Origin: Pseudomonas sp. ABC1 | Lineage (GTDB): Bacteria > Pseudomonadota > Gammaproteobacteria > Pseudomonadales > Pseudomonadaceae | DNA length: 64,000 nt | Assembly (NCBI RefSeq): GCF_013395055.1 | Contig: NZ_CP058349.1 | Span: forward strand, 2,168,001-2,232,000 | Direction of reading: 5' to 3' | Part shown: piece after piece, positions 41,580 to 51,029 of the stretch | Layout of the letters: each line of letters opens with the position of its first letter | Numbering within the stretch: position 1 is the first letter of the stretch | Made by a program: the position numbers and the translations under genes | The notes under the pieces: model-generated | Database searches by the model: none | Told to the model about the DNA's origin: nothing | What the model saw: only the letters and a program-made list of their open reading frames with translations

Positions 41580-42716
41580 ATGAAACGCCCGCTGCCCTTG
41601 CTCACCATCGCCCTGGCGATACTTCTTGCCGGTTGCGGCCAGGCACAGGACGCCGCGCCCGCGGCCGCCCCGTTGCCGACGGTCGAAACGATCACCACCG
41701 AAGCACGCCCGCTGACGCTGTCCAGCGAGTTGCCGGGGCGCATCGAGCCCGTGCGGGTGGCCGAAGTGCGGGCACGGGTGGCAGGCATCCTGCTCAAGCG
41801 GTATTTCGAGGAAGGCGCCGACGTCAAGGCCGGCCAGGTGCTGTTCCAGATCGACCCGGCGCCCTTCAAGGCAGCGCTGTCCCGCGCCCAGGGCGAACTG
41901 GCCAGGGCCGAGGCGACGCTGTACGACGCCCAGGCGGTGGTCCGTCGCTATACCCCGCTGGTCGAGATCGAAGCGGTCAGCCAGCAGGATTTCGACACCG
42001 CCCAGGCCGCGCTGAAAAGCGCCCAGGCCGCGCGCCAGTCGGCCGCCGCTGAAGTGGAAACCGCACGCCTGAATCTTGGTTACGCCACCGTCACCGCACC
42101 AATCGACGGGCGCATCGGCCGCGCGCTGGCGACCGAGGGCGCGCTAGTCGGGCAGAACGAAGCCACCGCACTGGCCAATATCCAGCAGCTCGACCCGATC
42201 TACGCCGACTTCCGCCAGCCGGTCGCCGACCTGCTGAACCTGCGCGACGCCATCGCCGAGGGTCGCCTGACCGGGGAAAACGGCCAGGTCGTCCCCATCA
42301 GCGTGTCCGTCGAAGGCACCCGCTACACCCGCGACGGCCACCTGCTGTTCTCCGACATCACGGTCGACCGTGGCACCGGCCAGGTCTCCCTGCGCGGCCA
42401 GTTGGCCAACCCGGACGCCCTGCTGTTGCCGGGCATGTACGTGCGCGTGCGCATCGCCCAGGGCAGCGACCCACAGGCCATCCTCGTGCCGCAGCGCGCC
42501 GTGCGCCTGTCCACCGACGGCAAGTCGCAGGTGCTGGTGGTCGGCGAAGGCGACGTGGTGCAGGCACGCCCGGTGCGCACCGGTGCGATGTACGGCGCCG
42601 ACTGGCACATCCTCGAAGGCCTGCAAGCCGGCGAACGGGTGATCGTCGGCGGCAGCGCCAACCCCGGCGACCAGGTCGCCATCGCCTCTGCCGCCGCCCC
42701 TGCGGCGAACGACTGA
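41580..42716 (+). CDS. RND efflux periplasmic adaptor (membrane fusion protein)
   Basis: 378 aa lipoprotein (lipobox LLAGC, Cys19). HlyD/AcrA-type order: barrel-sandwich half VRARVAGILLKRYFEEGADV, helical hairpin (~95-165), second half LNLGYATVTAPIDGRIGRAL, beta-barrel and membrane-proximal domain. It connects the inner-membrane pump to the outer-membrane channel. First gene of a three-gene operon; the pump gene begins 21 bp after its stop. Similar in style to MexA/AcrA but I cannot match it to one named system. Confidence 0.92.
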   Translation: MKRPLPLLTIALAILLAGCGQAQDAAPAAAPLPTVETITTEARPLTLSSELPGRIEPVRVAEVRARVAGILLKRYFEEGADVKAGQVLFQIDPAPFKAALSRAQGELARAEATLYDAQAVVRRYTPLVEIEAVSQQDFDTAQAALKSAQAARQSAAAEVETARLNLGYATVTAPIDGRIGRALATEGALVGQNEATALANIQQLDPIYADFRQPVADLLNLRDAIAEGRLTGENGQVVPISVSVEGTRYTRDGHLLFSDITVDRGTGQVSLRGQLANPDALLLPGMYVRVRIAQGSDPQAILVPQRAVRLSTDGKSQVLVVGEGDVVQARPVRTGAMYGADWHILEGLQAGERVIVGGSANPGDQVAIASAAAPAAND

Positions 42717-42737
42717 CCTGCGGCGAGGACCGATCCC

Positions 42738-45700
42738 ATGCCCAAGTTCTTCATCGACCGCCCCAATTTCGCCTGGGTGGTCGCCATCTTCATCACCCTC
42801 GCCGGCCTGCTGGCGATGCCGTCGCTGCCGGTGGCCCAGTACCCGGTGGTGGCGCCGCCGCAGATCAGCATCAACGCCACCTACCCCGGCGCCTCCGCCG
42901 CCACGGTGGTCGACTCGGTGACCAGCGTCATCGAGGAGGAGCTGAACGGCGCCAAGGGAATGCTCTACTACGATTCCTCCAGCAGTTCGGCCGGCATCGG
43001 CGAGATCACCGTCACCTTCGCCCCCGGCACTGACCCGGACCTGGCCCAGGTGGACGTGCAGAACCGCATCAAGAAGGCCGAGGCACGGCTGCCCTCGGAA
43101 GTCCTGCAGCAGGGCCTGGAGATCGAGCAGGCCAGCACCGGCTTCCTGATGATCTACACCCTGAGCTACAAGGGCGACGACAGCGACAAGGACGTGGTCG
43201 GCCTGGCCGACTATGCCGCGCGTAACGTCAACAACGAGATCCGCCGGGTGGACGGTGTCGGCAAGGTGCAGTTCTTCGGCGCCGAGGCGGCCATGCGCGT
43301 CTGGATCGACCCGCAGAAGCTGATCGGCTACGGCCTCTCGGTGGCCGACGTCAACGCAGCCATCGCCGCGCAGAACGCCCAGGTGCCGGCCGGCAGTTTC
43401 GGCAGCCGGCCCGGCAGTGCCGAGCAGGAACTGACCGCCACCATCGCCGTCAAGGGCATGCTCGACAGCCCCGAGGAATTCGGGCGCATCCTGCTGCGCA
43501 CCAATGCCGACGGCTCGCGAGTGACCCTGGCCGACGTGGCGCGCCTGGAAATCGGCCGCCAGGACTACAACTTCGAAATCCTCAACGACACCAAGAAGTC
43601 GGTCGGCGCCGCCGTGCAACTGCGCCCCGGCGCCAACGCGCTGCAGACCGCCGAGGCGGTCAAGGCGCGCCTGGCCGAGCTGTCCGCCGGCTTCCCGGCC
43701 GACATCCAGTACGCAGTGCCCTACGACACTTCGCGCTTCGTCGATGTCGCCATCCAGAAGGTGCTCTACACCCTGGCCGAAGCCATGGTGCTGGTGTTCC
43801 TGGTGATGCTGCTGTTCCTGCAGAACCTGCGTTACACGCTGATCCCCAGCATCGTCGTGCCGGTGTGCCTGGCCGGCACCCTGGCAGTGATGTATGCGCT
43901 GGGCTTCTCGGTCAACATGATGACCATGTTCGGCATGGTGCTGGCCATCGGCATCCTGGTCGACGACGCCATCGTGGTGGTGGAAAACGTCGAGCGGATC
44001 ATGGCCGAGGAAGGGCTGTCGCCGCGCGACGCCACGGTCAAGGCCATGGGCCAGGTGTCCGGCGCCATCGTCGGCATCACCCTGGTGCTGTCGGCGGTGT
44101 TCCTGCCGCTGGCCTTCATGAGCGGCTCGGTGGGCGCGATCTACCAGCAGTTCTCGCTGTCACTGGCGGTGTCCATCCTGTTCTCCGGCTTCCTCGCCCT
44201 GAGCCTTACCCCGGCGCTGTGCGCCACCCTGCTCAAGCCGCTGGACAAGGAACACCACGCCGAGAAGAAAGGCTTCTTCGGCTGGTTCAACCGCCGCTTC
44301 GCCACCCTCACCGACCGCTTCACCCTGCTCAACTCGCGCCTGCTGCGGCGTAGCGGGCGCTACATGCTGATCTATGTCGGGATCGTGGCGCTGCTGGGCT
44401 TCTTCTACCTGCGCCTGCCCGAATCCTTCGTACCGATCGAAGACCAGGGCTACTACATCATCGACGTGCAACTGCCGCCGGGCGCCACCTACGCACGCAC
44501 CGAAAAAGTGGTGCGCAAGCTGGAGAACTACCTGCTCGAACGCGAGGCGACGCAGTCCACCACCATGATCATGGGCTTCAGTTTCTCCGGCACCGGACAG
44601 AACGCCGGCCTCAGCTTCCCGCTGCTGAAGGACTGGTCCGAGCGTGACGCCAGCCTGTCGGCCAGTGCCGAAGTGGCGGCCTTCAACGCCCGCTTCGCCG
44701 GCCTCGCCGAAGCCCGGGTGATGGCCGTGGACCCACCGCCGATCGACGGCCTGGGCAACGCCAGCGGCTTCTCCCTGCGCCTGCAGGACCGTGGCGGCCT
44801 GGGCCGCGAGGCACTGCTCGACGCCCGCAACCAGTTGCTCTACCAGGCCAACACCTCACCGGTGATCCTCTACGCCATGATGGAAGGCCTGGAAGACGCG
44901 CCGCAACTGCGCCTGGACATCGACCGCGACAAGGCGCGGGCGCTGGGCGTGGACTTCGCCACCATCCGCAGCGCCATCTCCAGCGCCTATGGCTCGGCCA
45001 CCGTCGCCGACTTCACCAACCTCGGGCGCTTGCAGCGCGTGGTGGTGCAGGCCGACGTCGGCGAGCGGATGACCCCCGAAGCCATCCTGCGCCTGCACGT
45101 ACCCAACGCCAGCGGCGACCAGGTGCCACTGGCGGCCTTCGCCAGCACCGCCTGGGAGAACGGCGCGGTGCAGATCTCGCGCTACAACGGCTACCCGGCA
45201 TTCAAGATCTCCGGCGACGCCGCCCCCGGCCACAGCACCGGCGAGGCGATGGCCGAACTGGAGAGGATCATCGGCGAACTGCCGGAAGGCATCGGCTACG
45301 AGTGGACCGGCCTGTCCTACCAGGAGAAGGCCGCCGGAGCCCAGGCGCCGCTGCTGCTGGGGCTGTCGTTCCTGGTGGTGTTCCTGCTGCTGGTGGCACT
45401 CTACGAGAGCTGGTCGATCCCCGCCGCGGTGATGCTGATCGTGCCCATCGGCGCCCTCGGTTCGGTGCTCGCGGTGACGTTGCTGGGCATGCCCAACGAC
45501 GTCTACTTCAAGGTCGGCCTGATCACCATCATCGGCCTGGCGGCGAAGAACGCCATCCTTATCGTCGAGTTCGCCAAGAGCCTGCGCGAGCAGGGCCACT
45601 CGCTGGCCGAGGCGGCGATCCAGGCGGCGCGCCTGCGCTTCCGGCCCATCGTCATGACCTCGCTGGCGTTCATCCTCGGCGTGGTGCCCCTGGCCATCGC

Positions 45701-45866
45701 CAGCGGCGCGGGCGCGGCCAGCCAGCGCGCCATCGGCACCGGGGTGATCGGCGGGATGCTGACGGCGACCCTGCTCGGCGTGATCTTCGTCCCGATCTTC
45801 TTCGTCTGGGTGCTGTCGCGCTTCTCGCGCCAGCCGGCGCCCGACACCCAGGCCAACGAGGCATGA
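42738..45866 (+). CDS. RND efflux inner-membrane transporter (HAE1 family)
   Basis: 1042 aa, standard length. MPKFFIDRPNFAWVVAIFIT start, proton-relay Asp409-Asp410 in GILVDDAIVVVENV, a matching second-half segment AAKNAILIVEFAKSLREQG, and 12 predicted helices with two large periplasmic loops. It exports hydrophobic or amphiphilic drugs using the proton gradient. The stop overlaps a possible ATG of the channel gene (ATGA at 45863-45866). Confidence 0.95.
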   Translation: MPKFFIDRPNFAWVVAIFITLAGLLAMPSLPVAQYPVVAPPQISINATYPGASAATVVDSVTSVIEEELNGAKGMLYYDSSSSSAGIGEITVTFAPGTDPDLAQVDVQNRIKKAEARLPSEVLQQGLEIEQASTGFLMIYTLSYKGDDSDKDVVGLADYAARNVNNEIRRVDGVGKVQFFGAEAAMRVWIDPQKLIGYGLSVADVNAAIAAQNAQVPAGSFGSRPGSAEQELTATIAVKGMLDSPEEFGRILLRTNADGSRVTLADVARLEIGRQDYNFEILNDTKKSVGAAVQLRPGANALQTAEAVKARLAELSAGFPADIQYAVPYDTSRFVDVAIQKVLYTLAEAMVLVFLVMLLFLQNLRYTLIPSIVVPVCLAGTLAVMYALGFSVNMMTMFGMVLAIGILVDDAIVVVENVERIMAEEGLSPRDATVKAMGQVSGAIVGITLVLSAVFLPLAFMSGSVGAIYQQFSLSLAVSILFSGFLALSLTPALCATLLKPLDKEHHAEKKGFFGWFNRRFATLTDRFTLLNSRLLRRSGRYMLIYVGIVALLGFFYLRLPESFVPIEDQGYYIIDVQLPPGATYARTEKVVRKLENYLLEREATQSTTMIMGFSFSGTGQNAGLSFPLLKDWSERDASLSASAEVAAFNARFAGLAEARVMAVDPPPIDGLGNASGFSLRLQDRGGLGREALLDARNQLLYQANTSPVILYAMMEGLEDAPQLRLDIDRDKARALGVDFATIRSAISSAYGSATVADFTNLGRLQRVVVQADVGERMTPEAILRLHVPNASGDQVPLAAFASTAWENGAVQISRYNGYPAFKISGDAAPGHSTGEAMAELERIIGELPEGIGYEWTGLSYQEKAAGAQAPLLLGLSFLVVFLLLVALYESWSIPAAVMLIVPIGALGSVLAVTLLGMPNDVYFKVGLITIIGLAAKNAILIVEFAKSLREQGHSLAEAAIQAARLRFRPIVMTSLAFILGVVPLAIASGAGAASQRAIGTGVIGGMLTATLLGVIFVPIFFVWVLSRFSRQPAPDTQANEA

Positions 45867-45871
45867 TTCCC

Positions 45872-47299
45872 ATGAACGTCCATTCCATGCAGCGGGCGCT
45901 CGCCCCGCTGGCCGCCGCCCTGCTGCTCGCCGGCTGCTCGCTGGCACCGCACTACCAGCGCCCCGACGCGCCGATCCCCGCCCAGTGGCAAACGGCGGGA
46001 CAAGCCGCCGACAGCGCCTCGACCGCCAGCACCCTGGACTGGCAGGCCTTCGTCAGCGATGCGCAGTTGCGCGGCCTGGTCGAACAGGCCCTGGCCAGCA
46101 ACCGCAGCCTGCGCCAGACCCTGCTCGACGTCGAAGCGGCGCGCGCGCAGTACCGTGTGCAACGCGCCGACCGCCTGCCGGGCCTGGAGGCCCAGGGCAA
46201 CGGCAGCCGCCAGCGGGTGCCCGGCGACCTGAGCAGCAGTGGTCGCTCCGAAGTACAGAGCAGCTACCAGGCCGGGCTTGGCCTGACCGCCTTCGAGCTG
46301 GACCTGTTCGGCCGTGTACGCAATTTGTCCGAGGCAGCGCTGGAGGAATACCTGGCCACCGAGGAAGCCGCCCGCGCCGCACAGATCAGCCTAGTCGCCG
46401 AAGTCATCCAGGCCTACCTGAGCCGCGACGGTGCCAAACGCCGCCACGACCTGACCGAGCAAACCCTGCAGGCTCGCGAGGCGTCCCTGGAGCTGATCGC
46501 CCAGCGCCGCCGCGCCGGCACCGCCAGCGCCCTCGACTACGAGGAAGCGCGGGGCCTGGTCGGCCAGGCCAGGGCCGCGCTGGAGCGTACCGAACGCGAG
46601 TTCCGCCAGGCCGGCAACGCCCTGGAACTGCTGGTCGGCAATGGCCAACCGCTGCCAGCGGCTGCTCCTCTGGGCACTGTGCTGGTACAGGAAATCGCTG
46701 CCGGCACGCCGTCCGAACTGCTCGCCAACCGCCCCGACATCCGCGCCGCCGAACACCGCCTCAAGGCACGCAACGCCAGTATCGGCGCGGCACGGGCGAC
46801 GTTTTTCCCGCGTATCTCGCTGACCGGCCTGTTCGGCAGTTCCAGCGCGGAGCTGTCCGACCTGTTCAGCGGCGGCCAGCGCGCCTGGAGCTTCGCCCCG
46901 CAGATCACCCTGCCGCTGTTCGATGGTGGCCGTAATCGCTCCAGTCTCGACCTCGCCCAGGTGCGCCGGGATTCGGCGGTGGCCGCCTATGAAGGCAGCG
47001 TGCAGGAGGCCTTCCGCGAAGTCGCCGACGCCCTGGCGCAGACCGACACCCTGCGCCGCGAGGCGGACGCCCTGCGCACCCAGGCGCAAAGCAGCCAGCA
47101 GGCCCTGCGCCTGTCGCGGGCGCGCTACCGCGCCGGGGTCGACGACCACCTGCGCTACCTGGACGCCCAGCGCAGCGACTTCACCAGCCAGACCGAACTG
47201 ATCGAGGTCGAGACCCAGCGCCAGATCGCCCTGGCGACCCTGTTCAAGGCCCTCGGCGGCGGCTGGCCGGCAACGGAACGCCAGACGTCGTCGCGATAG
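45872..47299 (+). CDS. RND efflux outer-membrane channel (OprM/NodT family lipoprotein)
   Basis: 475 aa. Lipobox LLLAGCSL, then CSLAPHYQRPDAPIPAQW, two OEP repeats (~75-250, ~280-470), with IGAARATFFPRISLTGLFGS and YRAGVDDHLRYLDAQRSDF typical of OprM relatives. Trimeric TolC-like channel for the upstream pump. GAGG at 45858-45861 is 10 nt before the ATG at 45872; ATG 45863, overlapping the pump stop, is the other possible start. Confidence 0.93.
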   Translation: MNVHSMQRALAPLAAALLLAGCSLAPHYQRPDAPIPAQWQTAGQAADSASTASTLDWQAFVSDAQLRGLVEQALASNRSLRQTLLDVEAARAQYRVQRADRLPGLEAQGNGSRQRVPGDLSSSGRSEVQSSYQAGLGLTAFELDLFGRVRNLSEAALEEYLATEEAARAAQISLVAEVIQAYLSRDGAKRRHDLTEQTLQAREASLELIAQRRRAGTASALDYEEARGLVGQARAALERTEREFRQAGNALELLVGNGQPLPAAAPLGTVLVQEIAAGTPSELLANRPDIRAAEHRLKARNASIGAARATFFPRISLTGLFGSSSAELSDLFSGGQRAWSFAPQITLPLFDGGRNRSSLDLAQVRRDSAVAAYEGSVQEAFREVADALAQTDTLRREADALRTQAQSSQQALRLSRARYRAGVDDHLRYLDAQRSDFTSQTELIEVETQRQIALATLFKALGGGWPATERQTSSR

Positions 47300-47343
47300 A
47301 AGCCGGTGCGCAGCGCGGGCCCGGGAGGTGCGCCGAATAGGCG

Positions 47344-48627
47344 CTATGCCCAGGTCCGCGTCTGCGCATACACCGGAAACGCCCGGCACAGCGCCACCAC
47401 CTGCTCGCGTACCTGCGGCGTCACCCGCTCCAGGTCGCCACGCTCCAGGGCATCCAGCACGTCGCACAACCAGCCCGCCAGGCGCTGGCATTCGGCGACG
47501 CCGAAGCCTCGCGTGGTCACTGCCGGGGTGCCGATGCGCAAGCCCGAGGTGACGAAAGGCGAGCGCGGGTCATTCGGCACGCTGTTCTTGTTCGCCGTGA
47601 TGCAGGCGGCGCCGAGGGCGGCGTCCGCCTCCTTGCCGGTGTAGGGCCGGGCGGACAGGTCGATCAGCATCATATGGTTGTCGGTGCCGCCGGATACCAC
47701 CGGGTAGCCACGCTGCCGCAACACCTCGGCCATCGCCCGGGCATTGGCCAGCACCTGCCGCTGGTAGGTCTTGAAGCCGGGTTGCAGCGCCTCCTTGAAG
47801 GCCACTGCCTTGGCCGCCACCTGGTGCATCAGCGGGCCGCCCTGGATGCCGGGGAAGACCGCGGAGTCGAGCTTTCGGTAGAACTCGGCGTCCTGCCCCT
47901 TGGCCAGGATCAGCCCGCCTCGCGGCCCGCGCAGGGTCTTGTGGGTGGTGCTGGTGACCACATGGGCGTGGGGCAGCGGATCGGGGTATTCCCCTGCCGC
48001 GACCAGGCCGGCCACGTGGGCCATGTCCACCCAGAAAATAGCGCCCACCTTGTCGGCGATGGCGCGCATGCGCGCCCAGTCCTTGTGCCGCGAATAGGCG
48101 GAGAAGCCGCCGATCAGCATCTTCGGCCGGGTTTCCACGGCGATGCGCTCCATCTCGTCGTAGTCCAGCAGGCCGCTGCGCGGGTCCAGGCCATAAGGCA
48201 CGATGTGGTAGTGACGGCCGGAGAAGTTGGACGGATTGCCGTGGGTCAGGTGCCCGCCCTGGGCCAGGTTCATGCCCATCACCGTGTCGCCGGGGCGGGT
48301 CAGCGCCAGGAACACCGCCGCATTGGCCTGGGCGCCGGCGTGGGGCTGCACATTAGCGTAGTCGCAGTCGAACAACGCCTTGGCCCGCTCGATGGCCAGG
48401 CGCTCGGCCACGTCGACGTGTTCGCAGCCGCTGTAGTAGCGCCGCCCCGGATAGCCCTCGGCGTACTTGTTGGTGAAGACCGAATCCTGGACGGCCATGA
48501 CCAGCGGGCTGGCGTAGTTCTCCGAGGCGATCAGCTCGGCGTGGTCCTCCTGGCGCAGGGCCTCGTCACGCAGCGCTTGCGCCAGCTCGGCGTCGAAAGC
48601 CTCCAGGGTCGGGTTGGGGTCATACAT
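47344..48627 (-). CDS. glyA: Serine hydroxymethyltransferase
   Basis: 427 aa, normal size. ELIASENYASP, NKYAEGYPGRRYYSGCEHVD, NVQPHAGAQANAAVF, WVDMAHVAGLVAAGEYP and STTHKTLRGPRGG with PLP-binding Lys230. Converts serine plus tetrahydrofolate to glycine and methylene-THF. ATG 48627 has AGGAG upstream. Pseudomonads often carry several copies, so this may be a secondary glyA; its neighbour is an aminotransferase gene, separated by an inverted repeat. Confidence 0.93.
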   Translation of the reverse strand: MYDPNPTLEAFDAELAQALRDEALRQEDHAELIASENYASPLVMAVQDSVFTNKYAEGYPGRRYYSGCEHVDVAERLAIERAKALFDCDYANVQPHAGAQANAAVFLALTRPGDTVMGMNLAQGGHLTHGNPSNFSGRHYHIVPYGLDPRSGLLDYDEMERIAVETRPKMLIGGFSAYSRHKDWARMRAIADKVGAIFWVDMAHVAGLVAAGEYPDPLPHAHVVTSTTHKTLRGPRGGLILAKGQDAEFYRKLDSAVFPGIQGGPLMHQVAAKAVAFKEALQPGFKTYQRQVLANARAMAEVLRQRGYPVVSGGTDNHMMLIDLSARPYTGKEADAALGAACITANKNSVPNDPRSPFVTSGLRIGTPAVTTRGFGVAECQRLAGWLCDVLDALERGDLERVTPQVREQVVALCRAFPVYAQTRTWA

Positions 48628-48671
48628 GCTCGGGCGCTCCTGTGCGGTCGAGGGGAGAAGAAACCTGATCG

Positions 48672-48727
48672 GTAGGGTGCGCAGCGCGCACCTGGACAAT
48701 GAAAACGGTGCGCACGGCGCACCCTAC
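48672..48727. repeat. GTAGGGTGCGC inverted repeat, copy 5 (overlaps stop codon)
   Basis: GTAGGGTGCGCAGCGCGCACC and its counterpart GGTGCGCACGGCGCACCCTA flank ~14 nt. On the minus strand the TAG of the element (48724-48726) is the stop codon of the upstream aminotransferase gene. It separates that gene from glyA. Confidence 0.88.
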
Positions 48728-49917
48728 GGCTGTGTTGGCGAGTCGGAGGCGAACAGCCGTGCCAATCGCGCCACCATGTCGTCGATCTGCGCGTCGTCGC
48801 AGACCAGCGCCGGCAGCAGACGGACGGTGTAGTCGCGGGTGACGCTGATCAGCAGGCGCTGCTCGCGCAGGGCACGCTCGACCAGCTCGCCGCAGGGTCG
48901 CCGCAGCTCGATCCCGACCATCAGGCCGAGGCCACGGATGGCGGCCACCTGCGGGTGCCCGGCCAGCTCGCGGCGAAGACCCTGCAGCAGGCGCTGGCCG
49001 AGGGCGGCGGCGCGCTCGGGCAGGTTTTCCTCGTGCATCAGGTCGAGCACACAACAGCCGACCCGGCAGGCCAGCGGATTACCGCCGAAGGTGGCGCCGT
49101 GATGACCGGGCGAAAACAGCTCGGCGGCCTGCCCGCGCGCCAGGCAGGCGCCGATCGGGAAACCGTTGCCCAGGCCCTTGGCCAGGGTGATGACGTCCGC
49201 CTCGATACCCGCGTGCTGGTGGCCGAACCAGGCGCCGGTACGGCCCATGCCGGCCTGCACCTCGTCGATCATCAGCAGCCAGTCGTGGCGGTCGCACAAG
49301 GCCCGCAGTTCGCGCAGGTAGTCCGCCGAAGCGACGCGCACGCCGCCCTCGCCCTGCACCGGCTCGATCAGCACGGCGACGATGCCGGGCGCGTCCTCGG
49401 CAACCCGGCGCAGCGCCGCGATATCGTCATAAGGCACCCGCAGGAAACCCGGCACCAGCGGCTCGAAACCACGCTGCACCGCCGGGTTGCCGGTGGCGGC
49501 CAGGGTCGCCAGGGTGCGCCCGTGGAAGCTGTTCTCCATCACCAGCACCTGGGGCTGCGCCACCTGACGGCGGTTGGCGTGCAACCGCGCCAGCTTCAGC
49601 GCGGTCTCGTTGGCCTCGGCCCCGGAACTGCAAAAGAACGCACGCTGCATGCCGGCCAACGCGCACAGGCGCTCGCCCAGGCGCTCCTGCCAGGGAATGC
49701 CGAACAGGTTGGAGGTGTGCAGCAACAGCCCGGCCTGCTCGGCGATGACCTCGGCGATACGCGGATGGGCATGCCCCAGGTTGGTCACCGCCACCCCGGC
49801 GATGGCGTCGAGGTACTCGACGCCCTGTTCGTCCCACAGGCGCGCGCCCTGGCCACGAACGAAGGAAACCGGCTGGCGCAGGTAGGTCTGCATCAGGTGG
49901 GAGCTGGGGTGTTGCAT
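48724..49917 (-). CDS. Class III aminotransferase, acetylornithine/ArgD-like
   Basis: 397 aa. LWDEQGVEYLDAIAGVAVTNLGH, FFCSSGAEANETALKLAR, FHGRTLATLAATGN, MIDEVQAGMGRTG (Asp218) and ITLAKGLGNGFPIGA with Schiff-base Lys247. Expected to transaminate N-acetylornithine or another omega-amino compound with 2-oxoglutarate. Not part of an arg operon here, so a paralogue with other specificity is possible. ATG 49917 follows GAGGACATCTCC. Lies upstream of glyA on the same strand. Confidence 0.88.
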   Translation of the reverse strand: MQHPSSHLMQTYLRQPVSFVRGQGARLWDEQGVEYLDAIAGVAVTNLGHAHPRIAEVIAEQAGLLLHTSNLFGIPWQERLGERLCALAGMQRAFFCSSGAEANETALKLARLHANRRQVAQPQVLVMENSFHGRTLATLAATGNPAVQRGFEPLVPGFLRVPYDDIAALRRVAEDAPGIVAVLIEPVQGEGGVRVASADYLRELRALCDRHDWLLMIDEVQAGMGRTGAWFGHQHAGIEADVITLAKGLGNGFPIGACLARGQAAELFSPGHHGATFGGNPLACRVGCCVLDLMHEENLPERAAALGQRLLQGLRRELAGHPQVAAIRGLGLMVGIELRRPCGELVERALREQRLLISVTRDYTVRLLPALVCDDAQIDDMVARLARLFASDSPTQP

Positions 49918-50333
49918 GGAGATGTCCTCGTGAAGCGGGCTGCAAGCCAAAAAATGAATTGGTTATTTCTATATGAAAGAAAGTATGTATTTACAAACGA
50001 GACAGGCCCCAGGTACGTGCCGTCTCACCCACCGCATGGATTCCCGCCTGCGCGGGAATGACGGGGGGGACGAGGAGCGCCCTGCCAACAGGCTGAAACT
50101 CCATCGCCAACCCTCCTCCGTCGTCCCCGCACAAGCGGGGACCCAGGTGCGCGGTGTCTCGACCACCGTATGGATTCCCGCCTGCGCGGGAATGACGGGG
50201 GACGAGGAGCGCCCTGCCAACAGGCTGAAACACCATCGCCAACCCTCATCCGTCGTCCCCGCACAAGCGGGGACCCAAGTGCGCGGTGTCAGCGCCAGCG
50301 CTGGATGCTCGTCAACACGGACCGCTCGGTCTG
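49918..50333. other. Repeat-bearing intergenic region upstream of the ArgD-like gene
   Basis: 416 bp without a gene. 49950-50000 is AT-rich and may hold the aminotransferase promoter; 50031-50290 is a tandemly duplicated hairpin unit. Frames through it are artefacts of the repeat. Confidence 0.7.
50031..50290. repeat. Tandem duplication of a two-hairpin intergenic unit
   Basis: Unit 1 (50031-50158) and unit 2 (50165-50290) match nearly base for base; the offset is 134 bp at the left end and 132 at the right because unit 1 has two extra G. Each unit holds two hairpins: ATTCCCGCCTGCGCGGGAAT and GTCCCCGCACAAGCGGGGAC. This is the layout of a composite REP/BIME-type element. Confidence 0.88.
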
Positions 50334-51029
50334 TTACACGAGGGCGTCGAGCCAGCGCCCGAAGACCGCCCGGGCCGCGTCGGGCAAGGCCGCCTCCAGC
50401 GCCTGGGCCTCGGTGCGCAGGGTGCGGGGGTCGAGGGCGGCCTGGGCCAGTTCGCAGGCATGGCCGACCAGCCACTGTTCGATACGTGCAGGGTCGGCCT
50501 CCAGGTGGCATTGCAACCCCAGCACCTGGCTGCCCAGCGCAAACGCCTGGTTGTCGCAGACCGCCGTCCCCGCCAGGCGCACCGCTCCCGGCGGGATCTC
50601 GAAGCGGTCGCCGTGCCAGTGCAGCACCGGCGTGTCGCCCAGCGCGGCCAGGGCGCTGGCCTGGCCTTCCTCGGTCAGCGTCAGCGGGGCGAAGCCGATT
50701 TCCTTGACGCCCTGGGGCCGTACCTCGGCGCCCAGTACACGGGCGATCAATTGCGCCCCCAGGCAGATGCCCAGCAGCGGCCGCTGGCTGCGCAGACGCC
50801 GCCGGACCAGCGCCAGCTCGTCGGCGAGGAACGGGTGGATCGCCTCGTCGAACGCGCCGATCGGCCCGCCCAACACCACCAGCAGGTCGTCGGCCTGGGC
50901 ATCCAGGCTGCGCAGGTCGTCCAGGGTCGCATCCAGGTAGCGGACGCTGTAGCCACGGGCCTCCAGCAGCGGCGCCAGGGTGCCGAGGTCTTCGAAGTGC
51001 AGGTGGCGGATGGCGAGTGCGGTTTTCAT
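50334..51029 (-). CDS. Class I glutamine amidotransferase
   Basis: 231 aa. Catalytic triad visible: Cys89 in GICLGAQ, His175 and Glu177 in LQCHLEAD. Residues DDLLVVLGGPIGAFDE and a WHGDRFEIPPG loop match stand-alone GATase proteins of the GuaA-N/YfeJ type. Such proteins hydrolyse glutamine or gamma-glutamyl amides; the partner is unknown. The start overlaps the yggS-like stop by 4 bp (51026-51029). Last gene of benE-like/yggS-like/GATase operon. Confidence 0.88.
   Translation of the reverse strand: MKTALAIRHLHFEDLGTLAPLLEARGYSVRYLDATLDDLRSLDAQADDLLVVLGGPIGAFDEAIHPFLADELALVRRRLRSQRPLLGICLGAQLIARVLGAEVRPQGVKEIGFAPLTLTEEGQASALAALGDTPVLHWHGDRFEIPPGAVRLAGTAVCDNQAFALGSQVLGLQCHLEADPARIEQWLVGHACELAQAALDPRTLRTEAQALEAALPDAARAVFGRWLDALV

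Noticed and set aside
37188..45947. Antisense frames of 300-500 aa under cyoB, the adaptor and the RND pump (37188-38717, 42144-43619, 44856-45947)
   Set aside because: His/Asp/Gln-rich low-complexity shadows typical of high-GC genes; the plus-strand genes are unambiguous.
50031..50290. CRISPR-like appearance of the tandem hairpins
   Set aside because: Only two units, unit length ~130 bp with no spacer diversity and no cas gene in the window.
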